This document shows, piece by piece, positions 62,744-64,000 of a DNA stretch of 64,000 nucleotides. The stretch is taken from the NCBI GenBank assembly GCA_902806095.1, contig CADCVF010000059.1, forward strand, positions 1 through 64,000, read 5' to 3'. How positions within the stretch are numbered: the stretch's first letter is position 1; every line of letters starts with the position of its first letter. Both the position numbers and the translations under genes were made by a program. The notes beneath the pieces are model-generated. The model made no database searches, had not been told where the DNA came from, and worked only from the letters and a program-made list of their open reading frames with translations. This stretch comes from an uncultured Rubrobacteraceae bacterium (GTDB lineage Bacteria > Actinomycetota > Rubrobacteria > Rubrobacterales > Rubrobacteraceae).

Positions 62744-62776
62744 CGGGCGCGGCATTTTTGCCGCGCCCGTTTCCCT
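62744..62776 (+). terminator. Rho-independent terminator after the RlpA-like gene
   Basis: A perfect 10-bp GC stem (CGGGCGCGGC / GCCGCGCCCG, 62744-62753 and 62760-62769) with loop ATTTTT is followed by TTTCCCTTT. It lies 35 bases after the stop codon. Confidence 0.8.
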
Positions 62777-62865
62777 TTGGGCCAGAACCACGGTATCAGG
62801 ATTTCTCATCACACAGAGCGGGCGTATAATCTCGCTCAGGGCTTCGAGGCTGAAGGGGTGATGGG

Positions 62866-63390
62866 ATGATGGAGGAGACGCTTCAGGGGGTCAGGTTCTT
62901 CGAGTTCCTGACCGAGGAGGAGCGGGAGGAGTTTGCGGGTGCATCAGAGCCCGTCTCCTTTGGTCCCGGCGAGAACATAATCGAGGAGGGTGCTGAGCAG
63001 GAGAGTTTGTTCGTGCTCGTCTCAGGCAAGGTCGAGGTCAGAAAAGGATTGCCTGCAGGAAGGAGCAGGCTCCTGGCCGAGATCGACACCTCGAGCGGGC
63101 GGACGGTCGTGGGGGAGAGGGGACTTCTGGGGGAGAGCGGGGCGTCAGCGACGGTCAGGACCATTAGTGAGGTCGAGGCTATAAAGATCCCACGCAACAC
63201 CTTCAGGCGCATGGTCGCAGAAGGTAGACCTGCTGCGTTCAAGCTCTCCTACCGCATCGCCCGCACCCTCGCGAGGAGGCTCACGCGTCTGGACGAGGAG
63301 GTGGTCGAGGCGATCCGGGAGATCGAGAATAGGGGGGAGACCGACATGGAGGCCTTCCGCGACAGGCTGACAACAGACTGGTCCGTGTAG
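62866..63390 (+). CDS. Cyclic nucleotide-binding domain protein
   Basis: 174 residues. One CRP-like cNMP domain (residues ~8-125): FFEFLTEEEREEFAGAS, ENIIEEGAEQESLFVLVSGKVEV, and the binding-cassette region GERGLLGESGASATVRT. The usual Arg of the phosphate-binding cassette is not evident. A long C-terminal helix follows, but there is no HTH, so it does not bind DNA like CRP. It forms a tandem pair with the next gene, 13 bases apart. Confidence 0.88.
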   Translation: MMEETLQGVRFFEFLTEEEREEFAGASEPVSFGPGENIIEEGAEQESLFVLVSGKVEVRKGLPAGRSRLLAEIDTSSGRTVVGERGLLGESGASATVRTISEVEAIKIPRNTFRRMVAEGRPAAFKLSYRIARTLARRLTRLDEEVVEAIREIENRGETDMEAFRDRLTTDWSV

Positions 63391-63403
63391 AGGAGTATTT
63401 TTT

Positions 63404-63931
63404 ATGCCAGAGATGCCAGACCTCAGTGAAGTGCCGATCTTCGAGCACCTGGACGAGGACGAGCGGGCCGAGTTCGAGGAGCTTTCAGAGCCGGTGAGGT
63501 TCGAAGCCGGGCAGAGGATCTTAGAGGAAGGCGGACCGGAGGAGCGACTGTATGTGATCACCTCCGGAACCGTCGAGGTCTACAAGAGCGTCCTGCCTGG
63601 ACGCCGGCAACTCCTGGCGACCATCGAGGCGCCGACCGTGGTCGGCGAGATGGGCCTCCTCACCGAGCCCAGGGCAGCCGCGAGCGTCGAGGCGATGACT
63701 ATGGTCGAGGCGCACGGCGTAGGCAGGGACCGGCTACTCGAGATGCTCGACGCTGACTCCCCGGCAGCCTGCAAGCTCGTCTACGAGATCGGCCGTACCC
63801 TCGCCGAACGTATGGCGGCGACCAACGAGACCGTCGCCGAAGTCATCTCCAGGCTCGAGAACACGGCCGCCAGGGGGTCCGAAGATATAGACGTGTTCCG
63901 AGACCAACTCATTCAAGAGTGGAGCTATTAG
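63404..63931 (+). CDS. Second cyclic nucleotide-binding domain protein
   Basis: 175 residues, a paralogue of the gene before it with the same length and order: IFEHLDEDERAEFEELSEP, RLYVITSGTVEVYKS, and GEMGLLTEPRAAASVEA in the binding cassette. A C-terminal helix ends DVFRDQLIQEWSY, parallel to AFRDRLTTDWSV in its neighbour. No effector domain is seen, so both may act as small signalling partners. Confidence 0.88.
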   Translation: MPEMPDLSEVPIFEHLDEDERAEFEELSEPVRFEAGQRILEEGGPEERLYVITSGTVEVYKSVLPGRRQLLATIEAPTVVGEMGLLTEPRAAASVEAMTMVEAHGVGRDRLLEMLDADSPAACKLVYEIGRTLAERMAATNETVAEVISRLENTAARGSEDIDVFRDQLIQEWSY

Positions 63932-63933
63932 AG

Positions 63934-64000
63934 CAATTCAGCACGCTCCAGCCTACGGCTGTCGCTTGTCAGCACTTCAGCATGTCAGCTTCTTGTTCTT
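63934..64000. repeat. TCAGCA-type repeat cluster at the window end
   Basis: AATTCAGCACGCTCCAGCC, a TACG-loop mini-hairpin (AGCCTACGGCT) and GTCAGCACTTCAGCATGTCAG continue to the last bases. The element may extend beyond the window. Confidence 0.65.

Overview
This is a high-GC actinobacterial chromosome segment. The gene styles (PhoX/PhoD with Tat leaders, class E-like sortase, NYN, STAS, NlpC/P60 and RlpA proteins) and the abundant TCAGCA-type intergenic hairpin repeats suggest a Rubrobacter-like organism. That is an inference from recognisable families; no rRNA is present to confirm it. All functional names come from reading the translated sequence, with no database search.

Layout. 1-5.3 kb: two small membrane proteins (the first cut by the window edge), then a sugar/sugar-acid set (aldo/keto reductase, RpiB-like isomerase and two divergent enolase-superfamily dehydratases). 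5.3-7.1 kb: a gene graveyard with SDR, UspA-like and agmatinase-like remnants, followed by the scar of an integrated element (two broken HTH genes and a replication-protein/integrase fusion ORF) ending exactly at tRNA-Arg(ACG). 7.2-18.9 kb: housekeeping and regulatory genes (response regulator, NDP-sugar pyrophosphorylase, murB, NYN, STAS, VapBC, a CCA-adding/poly(A) polymerase-type enzyme with an unusual zinc-ribbon insert, sulfurtransferase, sortase, methyltransferase, SDR, and a GAF protein coupled to a subtilase). 19.07-21.6 kb: two abutting insertion sequences (IS701/IS4-like with a frameshift, IS630-like with two). 21.6-24.4 kb: a class III cyclase/NB-ARC-type ATPase/TPR regulator.

24.4-33.8 kb: a nine-gene minus-strand catabolic operon. 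It holds a DapA-type aldolase, a flavin/Fe-S enoate-reductase-like enzyme, a complete TRAP transporter (DctP, DctQ, DctM), enoyl-CoA hydratase, class III CoA-transferase, MaoC hydratase and acyl-CoA dehydrogenase. This reads as uptake, CoA activation and beta-oxidation-like breakdown of an unknown organic acid. 34-41 kb: NlpC/P60, sugar MFS transporter, HDAC-like deacetylase, phosphoribosyltransferase, SRAP protein, an internally deleted psuG beside an intact PfkB kinase, and a GGDEF cyclase.

41.5-47.0 kb: a defence island. A second VapBC is followed by a decaying CRISPR-associated operon: a Csc1 (type I-D Cas5)-like protein, a CARF-HEPN (Cas02710-like) gene whose central ~185 bp are inverted, an MNT-HEPN toxin-antitoxin pair, and cas6 with an in-frame amber codon. 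A degraded copy of the MNT-HEPN junction lies on its left. No CRISPR array, cas1/cas2 or large effector subunit is visible. 47-49.6 kb: an M23 peptidase and a DUF3105 lipoprotein. 49.6-59.2 kb: a phosphate-scavenging island (two PhoD phosphatases, a GDPD interrupted by an amber codon, a phytase-like esterase and PhoX) with a TrpB2-like gene inside it. 59.2-64 kb: S9 peptidase, small hypotheticals, an RlpA-like protein with a clear terminator, and two tandem cyclic-nucleotide-binding-domain proteins.
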